Shown: piece after piece, positions 1 through 12,510 of the stretch
How positions within the stretch are numbered: position 1 is the first letter of the stretch
How the letters are laid out: the number at the start of each line of letters is the position of its first letter
Source of the DNA: Membranipora membranacea
Lineage: Eukaryota; Bryozoa; Gymnolaemata; Cheilostomatida; Membraniporidae
Direction: 5' to 3'
Length of the DNA stretch: 64,000 bases
Assembly: GCA_914767715.1 (NCBI GenBank)
Contig: OU612067.1
Coordinates: 22,420,162-22,484,161, forward strand
Translations under genes and position numbers: made by a program
The notes under the pieces: model-generated
Told to the model about the DNA's origin: nothing
What the model saw: the letters and a program-made list of their open reading frames with translations, nothing else
Database searches by the model: none

Positions 1-857
1 CTTTATTGCCAGCGTTGGCAAAGAATGTTATCTTTTGTCACGTTTTTAATTCTGGTGGGGATATATAGCAATGAACATATTTTAGTGAGAGTTAATACAG
101 TTTCACTCTATAGGTACATGCCCTCGTGACCGGGCATTGGCTCTCCTTCCACCCGACAGCCAATCATATCAGAGCCCACACATTGGCTAGGGGAATCGGC
201 AAGCTTAAAAAAGTCAGGTCAGTGTCATGTTGACGACCCGGTCCTAGTATCAACAAATCAAATATGAATGTGAATAACAAAGATTTCATTTGTTGATGTG
301 TCATTTTATTGGGGTTATTAGGGGTACCTCCTAGTGTTATCAAGACAGTTGAGTTGACAGCATCAAAGTCATTTCTAGAATTTTTTTGACAGGTAAAATG
401 TTGTTTTTAGAGATTGAGTTCATCATATTCTTCTATGAAATGACACAATGCATAATTTTGCTGACCCATTGGCATTCATTGGCTCAGGTCAGCTATTTGA
501 TGAATTTTGGTATCTGTATCAGTCATGGACACTAACAAAGCAGAGCCAGAAGACGCAGGGACTTATTTTAGGGAGTTGCCAAACTTTGATGGTGTGAATT
601 GGCCCCAGGTTGGATAATTATTGTTAGCCTCTCCTGTTGAGTCCTGTCGAGTCTGGGGCCTTTAAAGCGTTTTAATGATATAAATAGCAAACGGAAGTCC
701 CAAACGAGCTGATTCCGACATGGAATATTCAGTTAAGCATTTTTAGGCCAATCTATTGAGCGTTCCAGGGGAGGCAAAGCGTCCCTGCCTCTCCTAGAAC
801 TACGCGCCTGAAACGTAATAGCTGTGATATTGGATCGAAAATTTCATAAACACCCAC
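1..857. other. No exon recognised; 3' side of the aldo-keto reductase gene
   Basis: I see no splice-bounded coding segment on either strand. Because the aldo-keto reductase on the minus strand is only half present, this stretch is most simply an intron of that gene, with the remaining exons beyond the left edge. Confidence 0.5.
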
Positions 858-3805
858 CTTCCATGTATCCTCTGTCGGTCCATCAGAGTATAGAAAGTTG
901 TCGTTCTCATCCTTTGGGAATCGCTCTGGCCCCTCCTGCAATTATGAGCTACATTGAAAAGACAGATCACAAATGTTATGCTAATATGTGGCTTACAAGA
1001 TAACAACTGTGTGCCTGGTCTAGCTGAGGCAGGTTTTGTTTTAGCATAGACACAGATAATGGAAAATAAGGTCAAACCTTTTTTTGAATAGTTAACATTT
1101 TGGCTATTTTTCTTCGTATGTAGTATAAACATCACATGGTCTTAAGTGGTAAAAGTTTAATCAAAATTTGAGGCTAGTGATAGTTTAAGCGCTCAAGCAA
1201 TGCCTGGATGGATGGCATTAGCCTTTCGTTACCAACCAAAATCTAAGCAATGGTAACATCATCCTGGGGGGTCTTTCAATTAGAAAGAGAGATGCTTTAC
1301 TAAAGCAAGTTATCACTATCACATCGCTAAAAATTATCGCTCACGTGGTCTTTCAATTAGACAAAATCGTGTCCAGATTGCTCACTCAGAATGTATATAG
1401 TTCCATCAATGAGTGAGCGATCTAAGAGCCAGACCCCTAGCAGATTGCAATTCTGGCTGTTTCTAATTGAAAGATGCCCCCTTGGCATTGTTTGAGCACT
1501 TATACCATCACCAGTGATAGAGTTTGTCTGTAGTAAGTATATCTACCTTGTAAGCAGTAGGCCAATGCATGAGAAACAAATCCAGGTAATCTGTTTGCAA
1601 ATCATCAAGTGTCGCCTGCAGCCCCTTGGTCACTAGATGTCGTCTGTGGTATGTGTTCCATAGCTACAATATTCAAGGGTTCACCACTCGTTAGCTAATG
1701 TTATATCCTTCCCATTTTTTGTGTATGACTTGCTTTACCTGGCTATAGAAACTTATAGCAGGTGTTTATTACTGTCTTGTAATTGTGGTTAATATTTTAG
1801 AACTAAAATATTTACGAGCAACTATAAAAACTTATAGTGCACAAATATTAATATAACTACTTGTTTGAGATTATATGAACATATAACTCGATTGGGTATT
1901 GACTTTGGTACAGCTTCGATGCAAAACTATCAACAAACTCTGATATTCCAGAAATCCTCCTTAGATCGATATTTAGTTTCCGAGATTATATCCGTTTTTA
2001 GCCTCGATGCAAAACTATCAACAAACTGTGATATTCCAGAAATCCTCCTTAGATCGATAATTAGTTTCCGAGATTATATCCGTTTTTAGCCTTGATGCAA
2101 AACTATCAACAAACTCCGATATCCCAGTAATCCTCCTTAGATCGATATTAAATAAACATTACACAGAAATAAGTATTCTGAATATTTATTTTGATTGTTT
2201 TTATTTGCATAACTGCAAAACTGGCAAAACAATACCTTGCTCTTCCATAAAATTGTATTAACAATAATGTAAAGGTATGTTACACAATGACAAGTGTTGA
2301 TTGTCACTCTAAGCATTACTGGAATAAAACAGAATATATATACATATTGACAAGGTAAGAAATAATAGACAATACAAATACAAAACAAGAGTGAGTACTA
2401 AGATAAATGTCTGAGCCAGTTAGTATACTTTGTTTAATGTCAAGGGGGATAACCACTGTTTATTTGCTCGATACCACACTAACCAGAAAATGTGAAACAC
2501 TCAGTAAATACAGAATTAGGTTCAGTCAGTATTTTGTTCCATTTGATGGACGAGCAGCTGGAAAAAAAGATGATAGTTCATCTGTCATACCAGTTTTGAA
2601 AACATGTACATTTTATGGAGACAACCAACTGTCTTTGTTTACAGCTGTTTACAAGTGTCACCCTCAGCCAGTCTGATGCCCAGCTGTAAATCTACTGTAG
2701 CACATGTGTTTGAGGAATGGAATGACTTGCTATGAGCTATTGCTACTGCTATTGCCAGAAATCTGAATCCCTTGTATTTGAAACTCAAGCTGTGAGAATG
2801 ATATAAGGTCATGGGTAATGTTAGGTAAGATTTGTGACTTGTGTATCTCCAGGGTTAATTGTAGTGCCTGGATTATTTTTCCCAATTTGATGATGCAAGT
2901 ATTTTTGACTATTTACTCAACAATTTTAAAAGACCACAACTGTTTATATAGTTTAATTGCTTTGTCAGTGGGATTAAATAAACCACAATAATCCAACCAA
3001 TTAAACTCTGGTCAATAAATATGAAAGCTACCTAGGATAGCTATAATTTGTGTGTATAACGGCAATTATAAAGTTATAGTCAGCAAGTTGTTTTCAGAGA
3101 ATCATCAATGCCAGTCCCGCAAAAAGGGAGGCAGGGATGTTATGCCCCTAGATTGTTTAATAGAGTGACCTAAATGCTATTATTGACTACACCATGCCAG
3201 AATCAGGTCATTTGGGACTTCCAACTGCTATTTGAAATAGCATTGAGATCCTTTCCAGAAACTTAACGTTATCAGCTCAATCATGTTCACCCACCTTGCC
3301 TGTTATGAAGAGATCCTCTCTCCTTACAGTACCATCATCTATTTTAGAATTGATCGCGTCTCCCACCTCCTTCTCATTACCATAACAATGAGCCGCGTCG
3401 ATATGTCTGTATCCCGCCTCTATCGCATGCTTTGTCCCCGCATACGCATCCTCGGGTTTGGTCTATACAATCAAGAAGAAAATCTCAATCCATTGTAGAT
3501 AAACTTAGCTTGGCCTCTCTCGGCTATACCTATTGGAGTGAGGGTAGTGATAGGGCCCCCCCTTCCTGGATCTACGCAAAACTATCTAGAGAGAGTCTAA
3601 TATCCCACAATGCAGTTCATACTCAGCTCAGCATGATGATGATGTCACTCAACAGTGTTTCATGCAGGTGGAGTTATGATATAACAACAATTAGAACCTA
3701 TCTTACCTTCCAAGTCCCGTATCCTAAGATAGGCATAGTGACTCCATTACCCAACGTAACATGGGGCATCTCCATGCCAAGCTGTTGGATTGCTCGTCGA
3801 ATCAT
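858..3805 (-). CDS. Aldo-keto reductase, N-terminal half (3' end outside window)
   Basis: Four minus-strand exons, all joining in phase 0: 3707-3805, 3295-3462, 1547-1663 and 858-935. The ATG at 3805 opens the frame; a nearer methionine in [16 protein letters not shown] is the usual family start, so the first dozen residues may be extra. The family is clear from [21 protein letters not shown] and DLFLMHWP. All four catalytic residues of the NADPH-dependent oxidoreductase barrel are visible: Asp in HIDAA, Tyr in CYGNE, Lys in FITGK and His in LMHWP. The last exon ([18 protein letters not shown], then TEDTWK) matches the loop after beta-strand 4, and its donor is GTGGGT. About 141 residues are present of the roughly 320 typical for the family. 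The NADPH-binding C-terminal half must lie to the left. The substrate cannot be told. I see no lesion. Confidence 0.93.
1266..1481. mobile_element. Short inverted-repeat element (MITE), family GTCTTTCAATTAGAAA, copy 1
   Basis: The ends are inverted copies of GTCTTTCAATTAGAAA preceded by a G run, and the interior contains a further internal copy of the same motif. A second copy in opposite orientation lies at 24553-24787. No coding capacity. It lies in an intron of the aldo-keto reductase gene. Confidence 0.75.
1916..2150. repeat. 88-bp tandem repeat, about 2.7 copies
   Basis: The phrase GATGCAAAACTATCAACAAA starts at 1918, 2006 and 2094, giving a period of exactly 88 bp; the third copy is truncated. 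Since 88 is not a multiple of three, the open frame running through it is not a protein repeat. It lies in an intron of the aldo-keto reductase. Confidence 0.9.
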
Positions 3806-4118
3806 TATTTTGTAATTGGAGGAACTAATCTAAAGAAAACTTCACCCAGTCTTGCCTCAAAATTGAGTGAGGTTGAAAATCCAGGTTAGGCTCAATAGCA
3901 GATTCACCTCTGCTGGGAGTTTGACAGAGCTTGTTATCAAAGTATATACATCAGTGATTTGTTATTGTGGCGACCTGCCATATTAATTTTCAACCAGCCC
4001 CTATTCAAATAAACAAAGGTACTCCCAATATACCTGCTGTACTTGAGATCTGTCTCTACTCAGCTAACAATAACAAAATTATCAAATCCAACAGGTTCAA
4101 GATTAAAGAAAATTGTAT

Positions 4119-4812
4119 CACAGAGTAAGGATAAACAGAGGGGACACTTCAATGATCGTTATAGCGCCTGCGGTTTTGATCCACTGGGGGAAAATCATCA
4201 ACCTGGCCACCTGCAAATTTCAATAATTATATAAGTTACAATGTGAGGTTTTAGGCAGATATACCTACCTTTGATAGGTCATAATTCATTCTGTATTTAT
4301 CCCAAAGACTGATCTCCAACTTTTTTGAAATGTCCAACCTTCAAGCTATACACCATATTGTTGTCATTTTTTGCTAGGATACATAGGCTATGGGTTTTTA
4401 AAATGAGTTTTTCCATATAGATTTACATGTGACAATTGATGGATGGCTGGTCATCAAAATTAGGAAATGTCCGTGTACTGACCCAAGCCGCTTGTTAATC
4501 TATGTGATATAACTCATTTTAAAAACCCATATAAATCATAGCCTATGTATCCTAGCAAAAAATGACAATAATATGGTGTATAGCTTGAAGGTTGGACATT
4601 TCAAAAAAGTTGGATATCAGTCTTTGGGATGAATACAGAAAGACTGATGGCCCAACAAAGGTAGGCATGTATGTATGAGAAAATCCCTTATTAGCTTATA
4701 TATTTATTGAAAATTGGCAGGTGGCCAGATAATGATTTTCCCCCAGTAGCTCAAAAACCGCAGGCACTATAACGATCATTGAAGTGTCCCCTCTGTTTAT
4801 CCTTACTCTGTG
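4119..4812. mobile_element. Palindromic non-autonomous DNA element with arms of about 330 bp
   Basis: The sequence beginning CACAGAGTAAGGATAAACAG at 4119 returns in reverse complement ending at 4812. The two arms stay alignable with small differences inward to about 4440 and 4500, leaving a short unpaired centre. It has no coding capacity. Arm divergence shows that it is not a fresh insertion or an assembly fold-back. It is upstream of the aldo-keto reductase start, so it may affect that promoter region. Confidence 0.85.
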
Positions 4813-7800
4813 TTCGTATCATAGCTCTCAGCCTATGATTTCGAACTACTCATGTTACATATAATACATACAACCTGCATCCTCTGTACATGTTGCTTAT
4901 ATAGAGAATATCTCATCAAATATGTCTTCTGCTCCAGATAGGTACAAGCGTACAATTGAAACTATATGTTCCAAATGACAGGCTAAAAATAGACATTTGT
5001 AATTACAAGTGAAATTGGAAATTCTTTCGTCAAATGAAGGTAGGATAATTTTACCGGATATTGCCTGCAAATAATACGGAGATAAGATGAAATAAGATAA
5101 GATAAGACATTATTGAAACTCTGGAAGAAACCATGGGATTGACTTGACTATTTCTATCTCGGCATGAAGAGAAACAAATTATCTAAGGCCGATGGTAAAC
5201 AATAAACAAATCTGAACTGTAACCAGGGAGGGTGGGATATACCCCTGCCTGCCACTCTCCCCGCTGTAACTATAACAAAAAAAAACCTCCTAAGAAATCA
5301 ACAGTCTAAGGAGTTATATTCTCTCTAAAAAAGAGAGGATAAGTGCCATAACAGCAACCAGTAAAAATTAGGAAATACAATATATATTATTGTGATAATC
5401 ATGTCGATTCAGCCTATAGACATACACAGTGATACCTTACTTGTTAGCATCAGCACCAGCGCATTAAGGTGCAGATATAAGATACATCAAATTAATTTAA
5501 CACATAGGCCTACTATCACAAATATAACAACATGAGACAACAAAGATAACACTGTTAAAGGTTAGTAGACAAGGAAGGAGCTGAGGGCAAATAGATTTAG
5601 AAACTCCATGATCTATTACGACGATTCACCACTTTCCAGTTTTACCAGTATGTATCATTCATTATAAAAGTAATAGCGTGTCAAAAAGTTGAAGTAATGA
5701 CGTCGACATAATTCAATGATGATGTGTGATGATGATTATGTGACTCTGTTTCAGTAATTTATGGGAACAGAGGCTTTGAACCTTGGACGATGCTTCGGAA
5801 ATACTCTTTATGGGCTCATGTGAAGGTGTAGAAGCTAAAAGCCTAGAAGAGGAGATTGCTTAGATACTTGAACACAAATACTGATGATTTTCAACGTAAT
5901 TTTTCGTGTGATCTAGAGTGAATTACCATTATCGATGCCACAGCTTAGGGAATATCCTGTATCATTTTGTTTTTACACCCACTGCTGCCTATGTCTCAAC
6001 ACTGGATTGTAGCTGGGTTATAAAAATTGGTGGGTCTATGTAATGGACCATGGAGATCTGGCAAACCCGGCAATCATTAGACTCTCAGTTCATCCTATCT
6101 ACGACCCTTTAACATGAGAAGGATTTTGTTTAGCAGTTGGTGTCAATTGACATTTATCTGAGCTCGAATTTGAGTCTATTGTCAGAGTTGTTCTCTCGCT
6201 GGTTGGGTACTCTTTAACACATAGGAAGACACTGCTGAAATAGGGCTTTTCTTGAAAATTGCTCATCATGGGGATAGTAATTTTTGATTCACCATCAGCA
6301 CCATTGAAAGCTAGTAGTTTATGCTTTGGAAATAAAATTGGAAATCATAGTCTGATTTGTATCAATTTTGTTGAGATCTTGCGACTGGGCTGATAGAACA
6401 TGGTTCCTATACCTAGTATTTCTACACTATGATTAGAAATGAAAATTACTGATCGATTCTATAATTGTGAATAAGAGGACCCTGTATAGATAACAGGGAG
6501 CTGCAACATATATTTTCCACATTAGAACATATATACTAGGAATAATGGACCAGTATCAGTGCATTGCAAGCTACCAAAAAAGTCGATAAAGATCAGCTTC
6601 GTACTCCCTGTTTCATTTCCAAACCCTTACCTTGTAATATTTAATGGTGATGATGCTGAATCAAAGCATATCTTTTCCTTATTGCTTATATTTATACTTA
6701 TATTTTGATAGGAGTTATCTCATAATTTCTCAAATAAGTGGACAACTCTCAATATGACCTGTAGATATATAGACTTGAGGCAGGTTCAGTTTGCTTTTCC
6801 ATACGGGCTGGTTAGTTCCTATGCTAGCCCCAGGGCCACTCGTTGGGCAGACCTGGTTTAGCCTGTCATCACTCCGCCTATTTAAAAGTGGGAGTTTTTA
6901 TAGACGTAAAACTGTACCTTTGTTAACATACTATTATTGTGGATGTGGATTATCGAATGCATATTGGATCAATAACTTGTAAGTATTTTTCCGGATAACT
7001 GATGAATTTGATTTCTATGTATGTACCTGTATTCACATTTGATGTCACATTTTACTCTTGTTAGAGGGACTGCACATGCGCGATCGTTTACAGCTTAGCG
7101 AGAGAAAACTGTTTGTTTAGTGGTCTAAGTTCCGCCCTTTTATAGTAAGCGGGTTATAATTACACGCTACAACACTTCTCGCAGCAGATTATGCTAGGCC
7201 CCAACCCAATTTTAGGCGGCCCCCGACCCGTCTGAGAAAATCACGTAGACGCAAAAACAATTTTCACCCCTATAGTTATTACATTCCTCATTTGTACAAT
7301 AATAAGGACTCCTGTTCATCTAGTCACATTATTTAGGAATTCCCCAACCATTGCATTTGAGTGAGCTCCAATAAATGAATTGCCCACTGCAGAGGTGAAA
7401 ATACTGCACACCAATATTTGAGTGTTTGATTTATGGCGAGGTTGCGGGGCCCCCAGGGACATTGCAATATGTGGATGCGTCCCCCTCAATGAAGACATTT
7501 GGCACTGTATTAGGATGGTTAGGACAGCACATTTTTTTTTATTATCCTCACATCGTTTTAATCACAAAACTACACTCAAACAAAGGCACTTATAGATGTT
7601 TTCATATTTAACCGCATTTCTTACTTTATCGCTATAAACTTAGCTGCTTGTGGTCAAAGTCTGCCAGCTCATTTTTTATACGTATAGTTGTTTTGTCGCC
7701 GGCAGTTTCTCTAGCATAGTCAGCCAGAACAGTCAACCAAAAAATATAGGGTGACCCTGCACTTGTCATTTCTACTTTAATATCGAAGCAATGTTACCTC

Positions 7801-9313
7801 ATCAGCATGAACATAGCCAAGTAAATGACATCAAGCTACACCAAATCATCTGTATGCAATGAGTGGCAGAAGACAACTCAAATTTCCGCATGCTAGCTGA
7901 AAAGATAATAAATATCTGGTTTCTACGATCATCAAATTTGCTAGCACTGCAAAAAAAAGATAGGCAGAGATGTATCTAGGAAATAGCTACAACTTCTATT
8001 TACAGCGTAAATTGGACAGTATAAATTGCCAAGGCAGTTGGCTCATCCATATGTGGACAATACTTTGAGAGCCAACTAAAATTGTGACGGGCAGAGATGA
8101 ATTTGTATCATGTGCATAGGTGTGTAGACAAAATAAGAAAGCTCAGGAAGTAAAAGATAAATAAACTGGGGTTTATTGTGTCTTGGTAATATTTGTTATA
8201 GCTAGCGTGTAAATCAATTGATCAAGCATTATTACACTGCAACAAGATTCTGATTTTACAGTCGAAGCTTTTTTCACAGTTCACAGTTGGGTGGCAACTG
8301 GCGTTAAAATGAGATAAGGATACTCAAACTTCGCATTGTGTGCTACTTATGAGTACAGTATAATACAAGTGATGTTGTTTTGTACCAGAATCCGTTATGC
8401 CATGAGATGCAGTTGAAAGTCATGTATTCACTCAACATTCAAGCAGATCGTCATCAATAATAATTCATTTTGAGAGATATTTTAGTTAAACTGTAATATA
8501 ATACAGTTGTGTCTATCAACAAGTATGGAGATATGTTATGTGAAGTGATGAGGAGAGGTGTGCAAAATATGAAGACAGGATAAATACTAAATAGTAACAT
8601 AGCCCTTTAATTGTATTTTCTGATTATTAAATGGTACTCACTCATAATAAAACACAGCATTAACATTACAGTGTAATAATAAAAAAACCATCATTAGGTA
8701 GTCTCTCTTAGATTAGTTTTAAGCCACCTCAACCTGAATGAAATAATATGTGTAAAAAATTAAAACATGGAATCTTGATCCATTAGATTGGCACTAGTAA
8801 CTAATGGTAGTTATTACCAACACATAATTGTAACTGTGTAGAGTTTAGTCTGAATAGTGGAAATTAGTCCCCCTCTCCTTGTCCTAAAGGGGCCCCCAAT
8901 ATATGAATGATAATTATAAATTCTTGTGATTTTATATAAAAAAGATTCGTATAATTACTTGCAAAACATAGCAATTAAATTGAATTGAGACAGCATTAGA
9001 ATTGATAACATGATTGTTATGACCATGACTCATTCATTATCGTTACAGTGTTTAGCCTTGTCCGAATAGCGAATGAACAAAAAACAAATTCTACTTTATC
9101 ACAAACACTTGACACATTGACTAACTCATACATTGCTTGAGAGTGGCATGTTTGTGTTTTCCTTGTGTAGGTGAGTAACAAAATTGAGTTTGAAGTACGC
9201 ATTATTTCAGATTTGGATTATGAGTGTTTCAGGTAGATGAAAATTTCTGTTGTTTGTTTGCATTACAGGCCAGCTCTAATCTCAAAACATATCTTCTGTA
9301 CTGTCGACCTATT
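4813..9313. other. Intergenic region, no gene recognised
   Basis: This lies between the aldo-keto reductase 5' side and the 3' end of the LRR gene. It contains a short GATAA-rich microsatellite near 5078-5112. Open frames are short and show no family resemblance or paired splice sites. Confidence 0.5.
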
Positions 9314-12300
9314 TTAGGGCTGCTCTGGGGTTTTTGTCATACCAAATGAAGTCTCCATATCTATTTTCTCTATTACTCTATGTGCCTGCCAACCAGGTTC
9401 ATGGAATGGTATATGTGCTTTGTCATCAACCCAAAGAACCAGACTATTTGATTCAGAATGTTCACCTATGTTTGCAGGTGGACCTATTGTCTGAACTGAA
9501 ATTTGAGCTGTTGGATATAAATATGAGTTTGGCAGGTGACTCTCAAGATATCGCTTTACACACTCATACACATCATTACTAGCATCACCCTCCTGCTCAC
9601 TACTGGGAAACTGTAGGCTACGTTTGCTTATTCTGCTACCATTCTGCTCACAGACTTGGCAGGATTTACTTAGCATTTCATGGCCCGCTACAGACAACTT
9701 TATTGTCTCACAAATTGATTTGTATTGAGCTTCAGCATATCTGTCCAACGAAGTTGGCTTTCTACGATGACACTTAAAGAGAACCAGATCACTGCTGCGG
9801 ATCTTACATTGACATTGACTATCACTAGTTAAACCAGGAGCCGTCCCTATCACACACTCAGGAGTGTGCTGCTTGTATTGTGTGACACCCTTAACCTTCT
9901 CCATCTGTTTTTCGACTCTTTTAGATGTAGAATTCAGTTTCAGTTCATGCGATTCCCGCAAATTCTGCAGGTATTCCCTCTTTTGAGAAAGCACAAACTC
10001 AACATTCACAGTTGTCAAGGAATCACTATAAACTAGTTGAGATGGAAATTTTACATTCTCACAGCTTCCAAGGGCCACAATCACCTGATCACTGACTCCA
10101 ATTCTGGGGTTATCTCGAAATGATATGGTTTTCTCATGACAGTTGAGACTTTTCGTTCTAGTTAGCCGAGATTTTACTATTACCCTACATAAAACAACGC
10201 TGTCCTTCACATCTGCACTTGCTACACAACCACTGGTAGAGATATTGCTTGCTCCTTTGAGACCATTCTCTTCTGCCACACAGCCTTTCAGGCCCATATC
10301 GATAGTGTTCTTCAGATCTGAGACATCTTGGGCTGTCAACTGTAACAAAAATCATTAGCAAATCAGAAGCTGAAGATCGAATTTTCAAGCTTGCCATATA
10401 AAAGAGGATGTATTAGAGTCTTTTAGTGACTGCAAAATTAAGCAATATTTGTACTCAAAGTATACACATGGGTGCTTTGAATAGCAATTGAAATAAAAAT
10501 AATCTACAGAGCTTTACAAATGATGTGAACATCTGTACAAGTATTAATTGTCCAGTAGCGGTAAGCTGTAGGCATAATCTTATAATAATAATACTTGACA
10601 AGGACACTATATGGAGCATAATAATATTGAGACACCAAGGCATTTAGTTGTGTGTTATGCTACAACATTGAATTTATATGTTAGTATTGGTGTAATAATT
10701 GACCCATATAACAGATTTTTTCATTGATAACTCAATCGATTTCGGTCAGATTTAGAGGATTAAACTAGATTAATAAGCCTGTCAGGAACAGTTAGATGAA
10801 AGGTTTCGCTTGAAAATAATTTTGTTCGAGGATATAGAATATTATAATAATGTGTGTCGATTGAACTCACGTATTTATCTTTGTCCCACACACTCAACTC
10901 GAAATGACCTTTCAGTCTGCGCCCTGGATCCATAGACGAATTTTCGAAATCCGCATCTACTGAGACTGAGATATGTTCAGAGCCGGTTGGTTTGATTATT
11001 TCAAGTGTTAAAGATTTGTTAACATAATTAGGCATAATATGTTTGGCCTTATGTACGAAAGGAAATTTGGCAGCAGTCAGCTCAATGTCAGACAGTTCAC
11101 TTATTTTCCCACTGATATGAGCTACAGATGCTATCCACGCTCCGTCCTCAGTTGTTCCACCTGTGATAAGCGGTGGCTTGTCTTTGAGAAGAAGCAGACC
11201 TTCATGAAGAAATACTAGTGCATCAGTTTTACTTTCTTCACCATTCTTCTTCAGTAAGCCGCAAGCGACCACAACGGCTGAAACAACAGTCGTACGTTCA
11301 GGATTGTGATATTCCCTTATGCGCGATGTCACTTCACTGAGTTTTTGACGGACTTGGAAGAGAATAGTGCTTTCCCTCTTCTGTAATAGATAATAAATGA
11401 TGTATCATAAACAGCCTGAATATCTGCAGTTTCTCGTTCTCACATCTTGTCTTTTCATACTTAGATGATAAGAAACATCAACAGCAACATTTTCTGGTCA
11501 GCATTGTCTTTTACCATGTCTTAAAGCCCTATACCATAAAAAAGTTTGATCGTCACAAATATATCATCCATCCATTCTAAGCATGATTGTCTTGTATTGT
11601 CTGTATTTTTTTGGAGCTAATAGAGGTGGATTATGAAGCTTCCTGTGACTAGTTTGATAACGTTTTTCATTGAAGAGTTTTTAAGGTAAAAATCAATACC
11701 AACTGATCACAACAAGCTGCTTACCCTACTGCCATTTTTAAACTTAAAATCACTCCAAATAGATCAATAAAAACCGGAGAACTGTGAATTACACTAGGTC
11801 AGATTACTACCAGTGATTAAGAATCTAAAAATAAGGTCCACTATTGGTATCATATAATAGTATCAGTTAAAGTTCGTAGAAGAAAACTAAGCCGGTAAAC
11901 TATGTACCTTGGAGGGACTCATGAATCGTTCAAACTGCTGAGAATTGAAATATCTGCTCTTAGAGGGGCTTTCCGGCTCATCAATGGTCACCATCACATC
12001 GTCGTGCTTGAATAAGTAAGACCTCTCCGAAATTTGTTGGATTGGCGCCAAGATGTCATCTTCCTCACACCAGTATGCTCCTTCTGCATCATCTTCGTAA
12101 TCACTCTCGTCATCACATCTATATTCTGGCAGAGCTTTGGTAATAATGAATCTAGGGTTGTGCTTCAATAAAGCATCTTTCTTTGCAGCAGGCAATGATC
12201 CAAAGGATTCCTCACAACTTTCTGTAATGAACTGATGCAGAAGATCATTGAAGACAATGTGGGTGCTAACTTTTTGGTACTCATCTAGGCATCCATCCAC

Positions 12301-12510
12301 AGGCTTATCAAGAGATCCGGAAATCAGGTGATATATTGAGCTCCAAGTTTTCTTTGAGCGCATCCAGACTACTGTGACTTTGGAACATCCATCAGAAACA
12401 CGATAATCTGTTATTGTTTTCCTCGCATCATTTTCCATCTCTTCAAAATTCTGCAAAACAGTTTCAAATATCTGTTTAAGACAAGTATCCAAAGATACTC
12501 CTTGAAAGTC
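9314..12510 (-). CDS. C-terminal exons of the LRR gene (unrecognised domains)
   Basis: Three long exons. 11908-12510 (201 codons) contains an acidic stretch ([12 protein letters not shown]) and ends SPSK before donor GTACAT. 10871-11380 (170 codons) is rich in beta-like segments, such as [20 protein letters not shown], and ends DKDKY before GTGAGT. 9314-10339 (341 codons plus TAA) holds a Lys/Cys-rich middle with CQC, CHRRK and CQVC motifs and ends KTPEQP. All junctions are phase 0. I recognise no kinase, GTPase, TIR, death or NACHT motif: no GxxxxGK P-loop and no DFG. The paired cysteines could bind metal, but the spacing fits no family I know. Their continuity with the LRR array rests on matching phase from 13861 ([14 protein letters not shown]) to 12510. 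Confidence 0.72.

Noticed and set aside
2407-2676. 89-residue plus-strand open frame
   Set aside because: It lies within an intron of the aldo-keto reductase, has no splice context and shows no recognisable family.
3432-3815. Plus-strand open frame of 127 residues
   Set aside because: It is antisense to the first aldo-keto reductase exon, which carries the conserved N-terminal motif.
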